Shown here piece by piece: positions 12,571 to 24,681 of a stretch of 64,000 bases of DNA. Both the position numbers and the translations under genes were made by a program. How positions within the stretch are numbered: the first letter of the stretch is position 1; each line of letters opens with the position of its first letter. The notes under the pieces are model-generated. The model made no database searches. It was not told where the DNA came from and saw nothing but the letters and a program-made list of their open reading frames with translations. Source of the stretch: Balamuthia mandrillaris (lineage: Eukaryota > Discosea > Longamoebia > Balamuthiidae); contig JAVKOQ010000241.1 of assembly GCA_031835245.1 (NCBI GenBank), forward strand, positions 1-64,000, written 5' to 3'.

Positions 12571-14579
12571 TAACCTCGGCACTGGTTAATGCTTTTTGCA
12601 ACGGTTCGAAACAGTTCATAGTGGTGGTGTCCACTTTATTTAGGAAAAAAAAGGATAAGTGAAGTGAAGAAAGCGATAGTGGAGTTCCAGAGTTAAGGGA
12701 GCAAACGAACGAAAGAAAGAAAAAGAAATTACGCACGTCCACACAATCCGATAAACAAAACCGTGGTTCGACGTATGTCGGCCAAGTGATGGAGACTATA
12801 CCCTTCTTCCAACCATTTTCGTAGAGGTTCCGGCACATAACCTTGCATCCAATTGAATCGGCCTTTTTGCTCGGAAGAAGACATGGAAAGTTTGATGAGG
12901 GCTCGTTCTTTGCGTATTCGCATGAGAGAAAAAGATGGTGATAATGCACTCCCAACTATGGCGTTGGAACGAAACTTTCTCGTGGGAAGAAGCAGTTGAT
13001 CTTCGTCTTGTTCATAGTCTTCTGAATCTTGCATCGTTGTCTGCGTTGATAAGAAGACATCTTCGTTTGGTTGGTATTTTTTCAGAATGATGAAGTTGCC
13101 AGATGGAATTTGTTTGGCAAAGTATTCTCCTCGCGCGTCTTGCTCTTCGTTTCCTTCTGCCGTTGGACCTTCTAGCTCTTGTGATAGATCTTTTGCTTCC
13201 TGTAGTTTTTGGTTGTTGTTTGGCTTTAACATGGACCAAACGTATGAGGTGACGACAACAGTGGATACGGCAGCATCTTGCTCCGTTGCTGCTATTTCCT
13301 CCAGTGGCTTTCCAGCCAAAAGGTATTCCCATCGCCCATTCACTCCGCCTAATTGCATCGCCACTACCTCTCCTGTACCACAATTAATGACAACAAACAA
13401 AAGAGTTTAACGAGAGAAAGAACGCAGAAGAAAAGAACAAGAAAAACAGAGTGGGAGAGCTTGAAGAGATACCAGCGCTAACGCTGACTTTAACACGCAA
13501 AGTGATGTTTTCCAGAATGGAGAGCACCGAAGTATCAGTAACAAAGTCCTTAATTAAGATATCCTCTTCCTCCTCTGCTTCCAGGTTCATCTTCCACTCG
13601 AACTTGGAAGCAGCCATTGCAAAGCGGGTGGCCAAACGAACGGTTGCAGCCAACGTCGATCTATGGTTGGTGTTGCTGGTAACAGGCGAAGAAGGTGAGG
13701 TGTCTTTGTGACTGGCATCATCTTCCTCTTGTGAGCTCCACACTATCAGCAAAGCATCACCAGCAAACTGCATGCACGAAAACAAGGAGTAAGACGAAGG
13801 TAGTAGAATGAAAAGGAGAAGCAGAGAGAAGAGAGGAGAGAAAGAAGACAGAAGGAAGACTACAGAAGGAAGAAGTTGGAAGAAAGAAATGACAAAGAAG
13901 AAAAACCTTTATAACATCACCGCCATACTCTTCCACTAAGTTCAACAGTTCTGTGAAGAATCGCTTCAAGACCAAATGCATCAACTCTCCTCCTTTCTGC
14001 AAACATTTTTTAAAACAAAAACATCAGGATAACACAACGCTGAGAGAGAAGCGAGAATAGCGAAAGAGAAGAGAACAGGAGAAAAGAAGCGAACAACGAC
14101 GAGAAGCGAGATGGAAGATGCAGAGGAACAGTAAAGCAAAGAGCAGAAGAGCTTGACACGCAAAGAGCACGAGAAAGAGATAAGAGAAAAGAGAAAAGAG
14201 AGTAGCGAAGCAGAGGGGAGAGAGAGAGAGAGAGAGATGGAGAGAGAGAGAGAACCTCAGCACTGGACCGACAGAGCGCTTCTGTCAACGGAGTATAGCC
14301 ACTGATATCCACAAAGACAACCGCTCCCTCAAAGGCAAAGCAACGTGGACAGTCTTTTTCCTCTTCTTCCTCCGCCTGTTCTTTCTGCGTCGCTTTGGTC
14401 TTCTTCTTCTTCATCTGGAGTCGTTCGCTCGAGAGGGAAAGGCATCTCTTCTTGACCAGCCAGGGCACGTAGGGCGAGAGCATCTCCTCCAGCGTGCCGC
14501 CTTGGAGGCCATCGAAGGACCGTCTCCTGCCCCTCTTCTTCAGCATCCGCTCCTCGCTGCTTGTTGCGTTTGAGCCCAT
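7980..14579 (-). CDS. soluble adenylyl cyclase-like protein (ADCY10 type)
   Basis: Class III nucleotidyl cyclase with the ADCY10 plan: CHD1, CHD2, an AAA/NACHT-like ATPase and a long helical-repeat tail, over about 20 exons. CHD1 (14579-13000) has VFVDISGYTPLTEA with one metal-binding Asp and FAGDALLIVW with the second. CHD2 (about 12950-12200) has NSIGIATGRTFCGNVGSS and CVVGDSVNLSARLM. The ATPase (about 11780-11050) has Walker A IKGQAGMGKTAMV and a Walker B-like IVLVMENCHWLDSASW. The remainder (to 7980) is alpha-helical, TPR-like, ending in poly-Ser coded by a GAA/TTC tract. The family makes cAMP and in animals is bicarbonate-regulated; regulation here is unknown. Both CHD1 Asp residues are present, so an active enzyme is likely. 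Several introns hold (CT)n on the sense strand. The start is the ATG at 14577-14579. Confidence 0.9.
9630..9673. repeat. (GA)n microsatellite in an intron
   Basis: A run of about 20 GA dinucleotides on the plus strand, which is (CT)n on the sense strand of the adenylyl-cyclase-like gene that contains it. Similar runs occur in other introns of that gene at about 11321-11345, 12535-12567 and 14219-14253. Confidence 0.9.
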
Positions 14580-15613
14580 CTTTTCATTCTTTTTTGGTGT
14601 GCGTGTGTGGTCCGTTCAGTTGCAAGAAACAAAAAAAAAAAGAAGAGAGGGAAGAGAAGAGCAGAGAAAAGAAGAGAAGAGGAGAGGAGAGTACTCGGGT
14701 TTTTTGTCCTTTTTGTTTGGGGAGGGGACGCTGTCAAACCCAAACCCCAAAAAGAAAACACACACACCACACAACTCGTCGTTCCCATTCTTTTCATGGG
14801 TTTGACTTTCTTTCTTTTTCCAAGCTTCCGGTCTTGCGGCCCCGGGCAGGCAGGCGGGCGGGCGGTCATCGCACGCCACGACGTCGATACGCCTCGTCGA
14901 AATCTCAGGGACCTCTCTCCTGGTGCGGTTGTTTTTTCTGATGTTGTTGTTTTGTTTAATGTGATGAGGATACGAGCAAGTTGAATCGGACCGATTCCGC
15001 CCTTGGCGAGCCCTTGCTCTCACTCTCGAGCTCTTTGTAGGGACCGGTAGGGTAGGAAAAAAAAGATATGAAAAGGTGGCGTGACCGATCGTCCTCATCA
15101 TTATTATTTTTTTTGAACCAACCGCCTTCGAAGCCTGCCCCTGGTGCGACAAGTTAACAACAACCCGAAACGGAAGTTTTTTTTTTTTGTTGGGGAAACA
15201 AACACAACCAACTTGTTGGGGTATATTGGGCCTTGACCAATATTTATTTGTTTGTTGCTTCTGGTGGTGTGTTTTTCAGCTTCTTGGAAGTTGCTACAGG
15301 ACGGCGAAGAGGAAAAAAAGGCACAACGGGGACAACACAGTTGAGGGCCAGAAGAAGCGGTTAGCGGCCTTGCATCATCGGACCTATCGGCCCGTGCCCG
15401 TTTACTTTCTTACCTTCGAAAGTAAAAAGCTTCGTGAGCTGTGGTTGTGCAGCAACTGAGCAATTCAGTTTTTTGTTAAAATCTTTATATTATGGGATAG
15501 GAAATGGAGTAAATTTCAGGACGACACGAAAATCAACGGAGAACAGCTCCGTAAGGTATCCTTAAAATCGGTCGACAAAAACAAATCCGAAAAAGTTAAA
15601 AAAATAAAAGGAG
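14580..15613. other. divergent intergenic region between the cyclase-like and MMACHC-like genes
   Basis: A 1.0 kb shared upstream region of two divergently transcribed genes. It contains A/T runs and a GC-rich patch at about 14830-14890. A plus-strand frame (about 15284-15459, opening after a tttttcag acceptor-like site and ending in a stop) has basic composition but no recognisable match. I do not call a gene in it. Confidence 0.4.
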
Positions 15614-16884
15614 ATGTGTTACGACGAGCGGACTTCCACTGCCCCATCATCACCGATGACGGCCACGGAGTCCGAGGACGCTTTCGCTTTCGTCAAACAG
15701 CTGCAGACACGTTTGAAGGATAGAGGTTTCGACATATGTTCTCCCTTTCGGGTAAACACAGAGCCAAAACGAAAATATATTCCGCCCTGACCAAAGCAAA
15801 AAACAAACACAAACACCAACTCTAGGTCTCCGACTATAACGCCAAAGCCAAGAGGCATCCTTTGCCTGACTTTGAGGTGCCCGACGCCCTGGGCCTGGTC
15901 ATCGGCTGCACCAAAACCTTTTGGCCCAAGTTCATAGACTGGCTGTTCGCCCAGTATCAACAACAACAACAACCAAACCCTGAAGAAGACGACGAGAGCA
16001 ACAGAACCACAAGCAGAGAAGATGAAAAAGAAAAACAACAAAAGCAACAAGTGAACACAACTGCAGGGACGGGGCCAAGGCAAAGGGTGGTGGTGCCGAC
16101 GTTGCGACGAGGCACGGTCATCAAGGACCCTGTCGACACGTGGTGCAAGACCGCGGTAGAGGGCGTCCTGGCGGAGGAGCCCTTTGCGAGCAGTCGCTAT
16201 GACCTGCGGTTCGACTGGCATGGCCCTCGTGGCGGCAAGTATGTTCACATACAAACAGCTGGACATGTTACAGGTTCGTTTCTTTTCTTCTTCTTCTTTT
16301 CTTTCTTTTTTCTTATTCTTTTTTTATATTTTTTCTTTTGATGTTCTTTCTCGGTATTTGTCTTTGTTCTATTTACGTTCTCATTTCCATTTTCAAATGT
16401 TCAAAAAATTAAAGGTCATTTCCCGTACGACCAAGACACGATGTGGTGCTGCCATCCCGAATACGGCGTCTGGTTCGTGTTCCGCTGCGTGGTTGTCTTT
16501 GACCTCCCATTCCCCAGCCATCTCCCCGAACCACCCAAACAGCTTCTCTCCATCATGCCCGAGGCTGCCAAACTGGAGATCAAACAGTGGACGGCAGTGG
16601 CCTGCAAGGAAGGTTGGCGTAACGCAGCCACCTTGTTGCGGATCAGGGATGCCTGTCCCATAGGAAAGGAGCGGTGGCGGTACGATGGCGACGTGTTGGC
16701 CTACTTTTATCCTGTGGAGGAGAGCAAGAGCGATGTGCTATGGCGGGTGCTGTGCGCTGTAGCGAAGGAGAAAGGGCTTTCGGGTACCACCGCGGAAGAG
16801 CAGGCGCTGGAGGAAGAGAACAAGAAGAAGAAGAAGATGGAAAGGAGTGAGAAAGAAGAAGAGGAGGAAATATTAACAACGTGA
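15614..16884 (+). CDS. MMACHC: MMACHC-like cobalamin-processing protein (CblC)
   Basis: Cytosolic vitamin B12 chaperone/reductase; the family removes the upper axial ligand of cobalamin before delivery to methionine synthase and methylmalonyl-CoA mutase. There are three exons, 15614-15751, 15826-16273 and 16415-16884, all joining in frame. The fit to the animal protein is collinear: GFDICSPFRVSDYN at the start; DALGLVIGCTKTFWPKF; a Gln/Glu-rich insertion not typical of the family; DPVDTWCKTAVE; YVHIQTAGHVTG (animal protein: ILAQTAAHVAG) across the second splice; then CCHPEYGVWFVFRCVVVF. The C-terminus is a Lys/Glu-rich tail. A second in-frame ATG at 15656 is an alternative start. It implies a B12-using organism. 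Confidence 0.87.
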
Positions 16885-17609
16885 TTTTATCGAAATTTCG
16901 GTATACTTTCTTTTATTGAAAATCGACCCGAAAACAGGTGGAAGCAACGATGAAAACTCGTGTGGAACTGAACCTAAAAAATGCCGATTGGCGACAGAAA
17001 ATCCGTATTTTTCCGTAAGATTTCTTCGAACCACGACGCCGCGGCGAAAACAGTCCCAGCGAATGAGAGCGGTAACGCCGCTCTTTGCGGCGGACATGGT
17101 TCGCTGGGAGGGCGTTACCAGCTCGTTTCCTCTGCGTTGTATTAGGACGTCCTTTCCCGAAGAAAAAAATAAAAACCTGAAAAAAACAAAAAAGAAAGGA
17201 ACCAAAAAAAAAAAGTAGTGTAAAAAAGAAGAGAGCGTTGCGAGAGAGAGAGAGAAGAGGTAAGGACCTTTTTTACTCCAAAGATTGATTTTTTTTTCAT
17301 TTTTGTGTGAGTGAGTGTGCGATCATTCTCACCAAAAAAAATCAAATTAGCTCCTTGATTATCTTTTTTGTAGAGCTTGCAAGCAGTTCAGTCATTCGCT
17401 CCACAGCTACGATTTTTCTCGAATCTAACTAAATCAGCGGTACGTTTTTTTTTTCTCATCTCTTTCCTTTCTCTTTCCCTCTCTTCTCTCTGTTTCTGCT
17501 TTCTCTCTATCGTTCTTTCTTTCGCTTCACCTAAATCTTTTTCCTTCTCTTTGGGATTATTTTTTTTGCTTTCAGTAGTTAGCAGAGAAGCATCGAAACA
17601 AAAAAAAAA
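16885..17609. other. intergenic region upstream of the HIP1/Sla2 gene
   Basis: No gene is supported. It contains two interleaved perfect inverted repeats (17054-17109 and 17071-17119), a T/CT-rich stretch at 17440-17530 that may be a 5' UTR intron, and an A run just before the start codon at 17610. Confidence 0.4.
17054..17119. repeat. two interleaved inverted repeats (A-B-A'-B' order)
   Basis: Arm A tcccagcgaa (17054-17063) is repeated inverted as ttcgctggga (17100-17109). Arm B ggtaacgcc (17071-17079) is repeated inverted as ggcgttacc (17111-17119). The arms alternate rather than nest, which in RNA would be a pseudoknot-like topology. Confidence 0.7.
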
Positions 17610-20600
17610 ATGAAACCCAGAACAACCACCATGGAGAAGGTGCAAACGCACGTAACAGGAAGGATCAACGTCTTCAACTCGGACAAACTGTACAAAGTGA
17701 CCTTCCCTCGTGCCCTGTACAAAGCCACCGAGTCCAAAGAGCTGCAGCCCAAGACCAAGCACATTCGCAGGCTGGTGCTGGAGACGCACAACGTCCATGG
17801 AGGAGTGAGCTTCTACCGCGAGGTGGCCAAGCGCCCCGTATTCAAGGACCAGGTTGTGTGCTGGAGAGCCCTCAACTGCATTCACAGAGTGATGATGGAC
17901 GGCCATCCCAAGGTAATTTCTTCTCTCTCTCTCTCTCTCTCTCTCTCCTTCTCCCACTCCCACTCCCTCTCCCTCTTCCCTTCTCATCTCCTCTATGTTT
18001 ATTTGTTTTTGTTTCAAAGGTGTTGAAAGATAGCGCCTATGAAATGAGAATGTTTGAGGATCTCAGAGCAAACTGGGCCAGAGCTCGCGATATGGGTTTT
18101 TTGCCCCTCTTTTCTGCTTTTTGTTGCAAGTCATTTTAATAACTTTTTTACAATGATCATTAGGCGGCTATGGCGTGTTAAACGTAGCCTACATCGACTT
18201 TCTGATCAGCAAGATTCGTTTCCACAACAAACATCCTGTTTTTGATGGTAACATCTCTTTGGAAGCCTTTCTCCGCAAGACCAATAACCGACTGCCGGAT
18301 CACAACACGAGGTCAGTATACATATCTTCTTTTCTAGCTTGCGTTATTCTGTTCATGGCTTTCAATAAGTCTTCACAAAAACTGTTTCTCACTTATTGTT
18401 GGTTCTTTACCAACCATCAGCTTCGAGATGATTGCTCATTTGTTGGATCACCAAGAAAACTTGCTTAAGTTTGAGAAATTGATCTTTGCTCATCGTGAGT
18501 TGTTGAACGAATTGGAAGTCTTTGCCTTGATTCCCTGCGTTTTGGAGTCATATGCCATTTACAGCGTTATCACCTACTTTATGAAACAACTGATCAATTG
18601 TACACACACACGCGCGCACTCTTTCTCTCTCACTCTCTCTCCCCACGTAAAACTGACCCAAACTTTTTTTTGGAATTGTTAACAGCTATTGACAACATGG
18701 AACTGTTTGACTTCTTGGCCAAGCGATACTACGCTCAATACATGGATCTGCGCGACTTTTACTTCAAGGCCAACAATATCCAAGCCATCACCCGAGTCAT
18801 CCCAGTGCCAATGCTCCCCGTAGATCCTCCGCAATTCGCCAAACCTCGCCAACGCGGAGGCGACAGGCAGAGACGAAAGAGGGCCCCCTCCAAGAAGAGG
18901 AGAGAGGATGAGGAAAATGGTGAACATGAGCAGCCACAACCTCAGCCCAAAGTTCAACAGGCACCATCCTTATTTGATCTTCCTCTTGAGCCCAGGTCCA
19001 ACCAAGCCACTGGCCCACAGGTGAGGATCCTGTTTTCTATCTCTCCTCACTTTTTTTTCTTGGCTTTCCAGTTTTATTCTTCATCGTTAACCGCTGCTTT
19101 TTTTTCTTCTTTTGAACAGGGCTGGACCACATTCGCTTCTCCGTTCGCTCGTCCGTTGATTCCACAACCAGCCTTTGTGCCTCAACCACAACCGATGCCA
19201 CAACCTCCGCTCAATCCTTTTGCAGACGACTCGGATTTGCGCAAAGAAAACGAAGCACTCAAGAAGCGCGTTGCCGAACTCGAAGGTTTTTACCCTTTTT
19301 TTGTTTAAAGTAATATTTCAACCACCTCTAACTGGAGTCCACAGAACAAAACAGGTTCTTGTTGACCAGAAATGCTCAATTAGAGAGGGAAAAGGCCGAG
19401 CTCAAAGATAAGATTGCTAACCTCATCGAAGAACACGATGAAGAAAGACGCTCTCGCATGCGTATGTTTTTCTCTTTTTCTTTCCGTCCACTATATCTAA
19501 TGGTTGTGAGGCATTTTGTTTTTTTATACAGTCAATGAGTTGGATGGAGCCTACAAGATGGTGGACACGCTACTGTTCGACCTGGACAGTCCTGCCAACG
19601 CCGGCAATGCCAACGCCACCACTCAGATCCTGATGGACTCGAGCCACGCCCTCGCCCAGGAGATTTCCCGCTTGCTGGAAAGCGTGGCCTCTGGCGACGA
19701 GACCAAGATTCGGGAGGCCATTCAAGCTGTCATCAACCGCAACAGGGACCTCCTCAACAACGCCAAGGGCCTGTCCTACCTCACCGAGAACCCCGAGCTG
19801 AGGGAACTCATCCTGAAGATGGCCCGAGAGGCCGGAGGCTCTGTGGCCGAGCTCCTCAACGAGCTGGTTAACTCAGTGGAGAACATGGAAGACTGGAGGG
19901 ACATCAAGGACCTGGCCGCTCGCTCCGACATCATCCGCCGCATCCTTGCCGAGCTGGAGAAAGTGGCCGGCCGCGTGGAGGAGGAGCAGACCGCTACCTC
20001 CAACGAGCCACAGGAGGACCTGGAGGAACTGGCAGAGCAGGAGCTCCTTGCTGCTGCCAGGGTCATCGAGCAGGCCGCCAAGGACCTCATGGCCGCCCGA
20101 GCCAGGCCCCGACCCAAGGAGCTCCCCGAGGGCGCCGTCGATGTGGCCGGACCCATCCTCGATGCCGCCACCGCTATCACCGACGCCGCCGCCAGGCTCG
20201 TCGCCGCCGCTACCGAAAGCCAGAAGGAGAGAGTCCGCCAGGGCAAGCTCCCCAACAACAGCAGCGTCTACAAGAGGGACCCCACCTGGTCGGAGGGCCT
20301 CATCTCCGCCGCCAAGTTTGTGGCCATGGCCGTCTCTCAGCTGGTGGGCGCCGCCAGTAAGACTGTGGAGGGCTCCCTTGACGATGCCGGCTTGATTGCT
20401 GCCAGCAGGGCTGTTGCTCAGGCCACCGCCCAATTGGTGGCCGCCAGCAAGGCCAAAGCCGATCCCTTCAGCAAGAACCAGGAGCACCTCGTCCGCGCTT
20501 CAGGCCTGGTGAGGACCGCCACCGAGAAGCTCGTCGAGGCGGCGCGCGCTGCTGCCGCCAAGCAGGACTCGGAGGCCGTCTCCTCCATGAACTTCAACTC

Positions 20601-20781
20601 CATGTCCTCCACCGCCTACAAGGTGGCCAGGATGAACCAGGCCCAGAAGATCATCGAGCTGGAGCGGGAGCTGCAGAAGCAGAACGAGGTCATGCGGAAG
20701 ATGAACGAGGCCGAGTATCGGGTGCAGAAGAACGTCTTGGCCGAAGGTCAGCCTGGCTTTGAGAAGCAGCTACAGGAGTGA
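17610..20781 (+). CDS. HIP1/Sla2-family clathrin-actin adaptor
   Basis: Endocytic adaptor linking phosphoinositides and clathrin coats to actin. The ANTH domain is coded by exons 17610-17912, 18020-18092 and on to about 18830: the lipid-binding start is in KVQTHVTGRINVFNSDKLYK, followed by CWRALNCIHRVMMDGHPK. Then come a Pro/Gln-rich linker with FDLPLEP- and NPFADD-like short adaptor motifs (about 18960-19230), a coiled coil (RKENEALKKRVAELE onward) and a long GC-rich final exon (about 19532-20781). That exon holds the rod and the C-terminal I/LWEQ (THATCH) actin-binding module: LVGAASKTVEGSLDDAGLI and ending in a helix with AQKIIELERELQKQNEVM. Two in-frame ATGs compete; the one at 17631 has the stronger context (accaccatgg), the one at 17610 is first. 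The length is normal for the family. Confidence 0.92.
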
Positions 20782-21152
20782 AAGAAGAGAAGGGAGTGAA
20801 ACACTTGGTAAGAAAAGAGAAAGAAAAGAATTCGAATTTTTTTTTCTGTTGTTATTTTTTTTGATTATTATTCTGTGTTCAAAAATTTATTTTAATTGTC
20901 ATAATTTTTTATCGATTATTGATCAATTCTTTTTGATTTTTGGTTGGCCCAGCGTAAATATTCAAAGCTAACAGCTGATTGGTGGAGTAAATCACCTGGT
21001 TTGACGTTCGTTGACGGTTATATCTTTGTTTTGCCCAAAGATAAAAACTGAAACACTCATTTTTGTTTCTCTCCATTGGAGTGTTACAAACATCGAAACA
21101 AACAAACAAACCACAACGAAAGGAAAGAAGCTTTCAATACCCTCACAAGGCC
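20782..21152. other. AT-rich intergenic region
   Basis: AT-rich sequence with T runs between the HIP1/Sla2 stop and the next gene; it probably holds the terminator of the first and promoter of the second. No gene seen. Confidence 0.4.
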
Positions 21153-22099
21153 ATGGACAGAAAGGCAGTCGTCAGCTTGAGTTCGACCGGTGTTGGGAAG
21201 AGCACCCTAGGCAACACCATTACAGGCCATAACCACTTCAACGTCTCCAGCGACCCCAGCTCAGAGACCAAGGAGACGATAGGCAAGGATGGCGTGTTCA
21301 AGGGTCTTCCCATCCACTTTATCGACTCGCCAGGCATCAACGACAGCGACGGCATGGACAGCCAACACATCCACAAGCTGGTGGTCTACCTGCGGTCCCT
21401 CCAGGCCATCCACGGCGTCCTCATCGCGCTCAACTATCAGGACCCCAGGCTGTCCTCCTCCTTGAAGGACATGCTGAAGCTGTTCTGCTACATCTTCCGA
21501 AGCAGCCAGTTCCCCCGCAGCGTGGGCTTCATCTTCACCCACTCCTTCCGCACCAGAGAGGAGGTCAAGCAGCGCAAGCAGCAGGAAGTCACCGATGTCT
21601 TCAAGCAGATGCTCGCCGCTGCAGGAATGACCGTTCCTCCCCAAGAAGAGCTCATCCCTTGCTTCTTCCTCGACAACAACGACACCGCCCCAACCGCGCA
21701 GAACGAGGAGGAGCTGACCAGGTTGAAGGATTGGATTGCCTCTCTCTCCCCTCTTCGTACCGACCTCCTCAACCACGCGGATCCGCAGTTCGAGAAGATC
21801 GAGGAGGAGACGCGTCAGGTCGTGGCCAAGACGGAAACCGTCCCCATCATCTCCACCCGGCAAAAGGCCTACAGGTGCAGGAGCCGAGGCAGAAGTGGGA
21901 TGGCGACCTGGGCAAAATCTTTGGCAAGAAAAAGACCGTCTGGGAGACGGTCACTCGCTACACCACGGAGAACGTCCAGACGGGCACCAAGACCACCAAG
22001 TTCCACGAGGAGCAGAAGAGGCTGAGGAAGACCACCTGGGGAGGGCAGACGGTCCACACGGAGTGGGAAACCGTGCGTGCATGGCAGACGGTCCAGTAA
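21153..22099 (+). CDS. AIG1/GIMAP-type GTPase, reading frame broken near the 3' end
   Basis: Small septin-like GTPase of the AIG1/GIMAP group; in animals and plants these act at endomembranes, sometimes in defence. It has P-loop STGVGKSTLGNTITG (residues about 10-24), switch DSPGINDSDGMD, and a helix-rich body. It is apparently intronless. In the starting frame the protein turns into an Arg/Ser/Pro run after about residue 235 and stops at 22025. The -1 frame instead gives a sensible continuation (QEPRQKWDGDLGKIFGKKK, then several short ETVTRYTTE-like beta-hairpin units) to a stop at 22097-22099. A single indel between about 21845 and 21880 would explain this: sequencing error, a recent lesion, or programmed slippage. 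No usable intron spans it. The ATG at 21153 has a good context and starts right before the beta-strand leading to the P-loop. Confidence 0.75.
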
Positions 22100-22390
22100 A
22101 AATGGTTCCTTTCATTTTTTGGTTGGAAAAAAGAAATCATCCAGGGACGATGCATGCAACCCTGACCTCCCGAAACAACAACAACAACAACGTGTCGAGT
22201 CCCAATGGGAACACACCCCTTGTTCTTGCTCTTCTTCTTCTTCAGTCGTGCTTTGTACAAATTTATCGTCGACAATATACCATTTAAAGTAATTTTCTGA
22301 TGTCATATTTAACTAATATAGATAAAAGCGACGTCAGTATTCAGAAATGGATCTGTCCAACCAACAACAAATAAAAAAGAAAGCACAAGC

Positions 22391-23078
22391 ATGTCAGAAG
22401 GAGGAGGAGACGAGCCATGGGAGACGGTTGCTGCTGCTGCTGCTTCTTCTTCTTCTTGGGATGACTCTTCGCCGTTTGATAGGTTGCCGCCGGAGGCGTT
22501 GTTGGAAATATTCTCTCACCTGCAGGACACCGCCGCCGACCTGGCCAGGGCGGCTGCCGTTTGTCAGTCGTGGAAAGTGTGGGCCTACCATCCCTCTCTT
22601 TGGCCGGTCATCGACCTGTCCACACGCTCCAAGGCTTGTTTTCTCTCTCTCTTTCTCTCTCTTCTCTTTCCTCTTGTTGACTTTCGTAGTTGTTGTTGTT
22701 TGCAGGAAGTAAATGATGAAACCCTACTGCAAGGGGTGGTGGGCCGAGCGAGTCTTTGTCAGAGGCTGTCGTTGAGAGGCTGTTGTGGCATTTCCAGCAA
22801 GGCGCTGCACCTCTCGTTTCAGTCTTCGTGGAGCCTGCCGCCTCATCGCTTGGTCAGCTTGGACCTAAGCTACGGTTAGTGAGTCTTCCTCTCTGCTTCT
22901 CTGTTCTTCTCTCGTTCTCTCGTTCTCTCGTTCTCTGCTTCTTTGCTTTCTGCTTCTATGCTTCACTCTCTCTCTTCTCTCTCTTCTCTCTTCTCTCTTC
23001 TCTCTTCTCTCTTCTCTCTTCTCTCTTCTCTCTTCTCTCTTCTCTCTTCTCTCTTCTCTCTTCTCTCTTCTCTCTTCT

Positions 23079-23118
<40 letters not shown>

Positions 23119-24079
23119 TCTCCTCTATAGCCTAACATGGGTGGCTGTGCTATTGGCAGTAAATGTGACCGACGCTACGATGGCTTTGATTGCCCAACAC
23201 AACAAAAATACGTTGCGTCATTTGGTTCTCCGTGGTTGTCCATTTCTCACCGCAGCTTCCTTTTCCGTCGAACTACTGCAAAAATATGAACATCTAAGAA
23301 AGAACGAAAAGGAGGAGGAAGAAGAAGAGGAAGAAGAGGAGGAAGAGCAGGAGGAAGAAACACAAGAAAAAGAAAAAGAAAAGGAAGAAATGAGGATAGA
23401 TGATACAGCAGAGGAAACACGGTTTGCGTTTCCAATGCTTGAAAAGCTGGTATTGAAAGACTGCCCGAGAGTAAAAGACGCATCCATCCTTCTTCACGCT
23501 CCTTCTCTTCAAGAACTCTCTCTCACGCCTTTCTCTCTAGTAGAGAGCATAACCACCAACTTCCCTGAAGAGACTCAACGGCAAAGAAGAAGAAACGTTC
23601 CATTACAAGAGGGTGACAAAGAAGAAACAAAAGAAGAAGGCGCTTCCGCTCTTCAACAATTCTACAGACGAGTCAAAAGAATGGATTGGAGAGAAAAAGC
23701 TCAATCACAACAAGAACAAGAAACAGAGATGGAAGAGAAAACGCTCAATCACAAAAAAGAAGAACAAGACAACGAAGTAGAGATGATGCCAAGCATTGAC
23801 GTATGGTGCAACACTTGTCACATGCTGTTATGGAAAGGCTTGACGCAGTACACTCTCGCACCACCCTCTCAACAGCACATCACTACGGAAGTTTATACTA
23901 ATGTTCATCCGATAGCTAGCAACGTCACTCCAAATGTATTCTACCGAGTATGTTTCTTTCTTCTTTCACTATTTTTTCGCCTCCATTTCCTGTTTTCATA
24001 TTCTTTTCTTTTCTGCCGTTTGCATTGTATGTGCTCACTCTTTACTGTATGCTCCTATATCTCTTTTATCTCTGATTGC

Positions 24080-24119
<40 letters not shown>

Positions 24120-24497
24120 CTGTTCACAGTCGCACACTCAATTGAACTGTGCGAGGCACTGCCATGGCATGAAATGGCTGGTGGACGCTGGTTCTGGCGT
24201 TGTTGACCTTTATGGCTTTCGTTATGGAATTGCCTGCGGTCCTCGTACGTACAATACGTTTTTTCCTTTGCTCTTACTCTTTCTTTATTTGCTGTCGCTT
24301 CTTTGTTGGTTTCTTTTCGCTTCTTCTTTTCTTTCTTTTCTTTCTTTCACGTTGATGCCTTTTTTTAAATATAATGTTTGAAACATCAAATAGGATTGGC
24401 GATGTTTGGCAATCTTGATGAGTGGCTACAACACCACCAGCACCAGCAACAAGAACAAGTGGCACAGCGAAGAAGACGAGCTCTTTGGCAACACTAG
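22391..24497 (+). CDS. F-box protein with degenerate leucine-rich repeats
   Basis: Likely substrate receptor of an SCF ubiquitin ligase. Exon 1 (22391-22635) has an acidic leader and an F-box with PFDRLPPEALLEIFSHL and VCQSWKVWAYHPSLWPVIDL. Later exons (from 22706, 23160 and on) carry LRR-like segments (RLSLRGCCGISSKAL, LRHLVLRGCPFLTAASF, LEKLVLKDCPRVKDASI) split by a long Glu-rich insertion. The C-terminal part has Cys/His-rich pieces (VWCNTCHMLLWKG; then NCARHCHGMKW after the intron at about 23950-24130) that may bind zinc; I do not know this module. Final exon: AMFGNLDEWLQHHQHQQQ and a stop at 24495-24497. The intron at about 22875-23150 is filled with a 7-base CT repeat. The family fit of the N-terminus is strong; the C-terminus is unassigned. 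Confidence 0.8.
22965..23121. repeat. (TTCTCTC)n intronic minisatellite
   Basis: About 20 copies of a 7-base pyrimidine unit ending in a plain (CT)n run. It occupies most of an intron of the F-box gene, sense strand pyrimidine. Confidence 0.9.
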
Positions 24498-24681
24498 TAG
24501 ATGTGATGCTAAAGCACAAAAAAGTAAATAAAAAAATAAAAATAAATAAAAAACAAAAATTAATTTATTGTAAGAATGCAAAGAATGAAAAGAATTCAGA
24601 AATTCCAACCATGCTTGACGTTCCAACCATTTTTTATATATTTCATATTCTTCAAATAACAAAGAAAACAAAGGAGTAAAG

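Noticed and set aside
15284-15459. Short basic plus-strand frame after an acceptor-like site
   Set aside because: No upstream exon, no recognisable domain and no second line of evidence.
22965-23121. CRISPR-like array
   Set aside because: Units are 7-base pyrimidine repeats with no spacers, in a eukaryotic intron.
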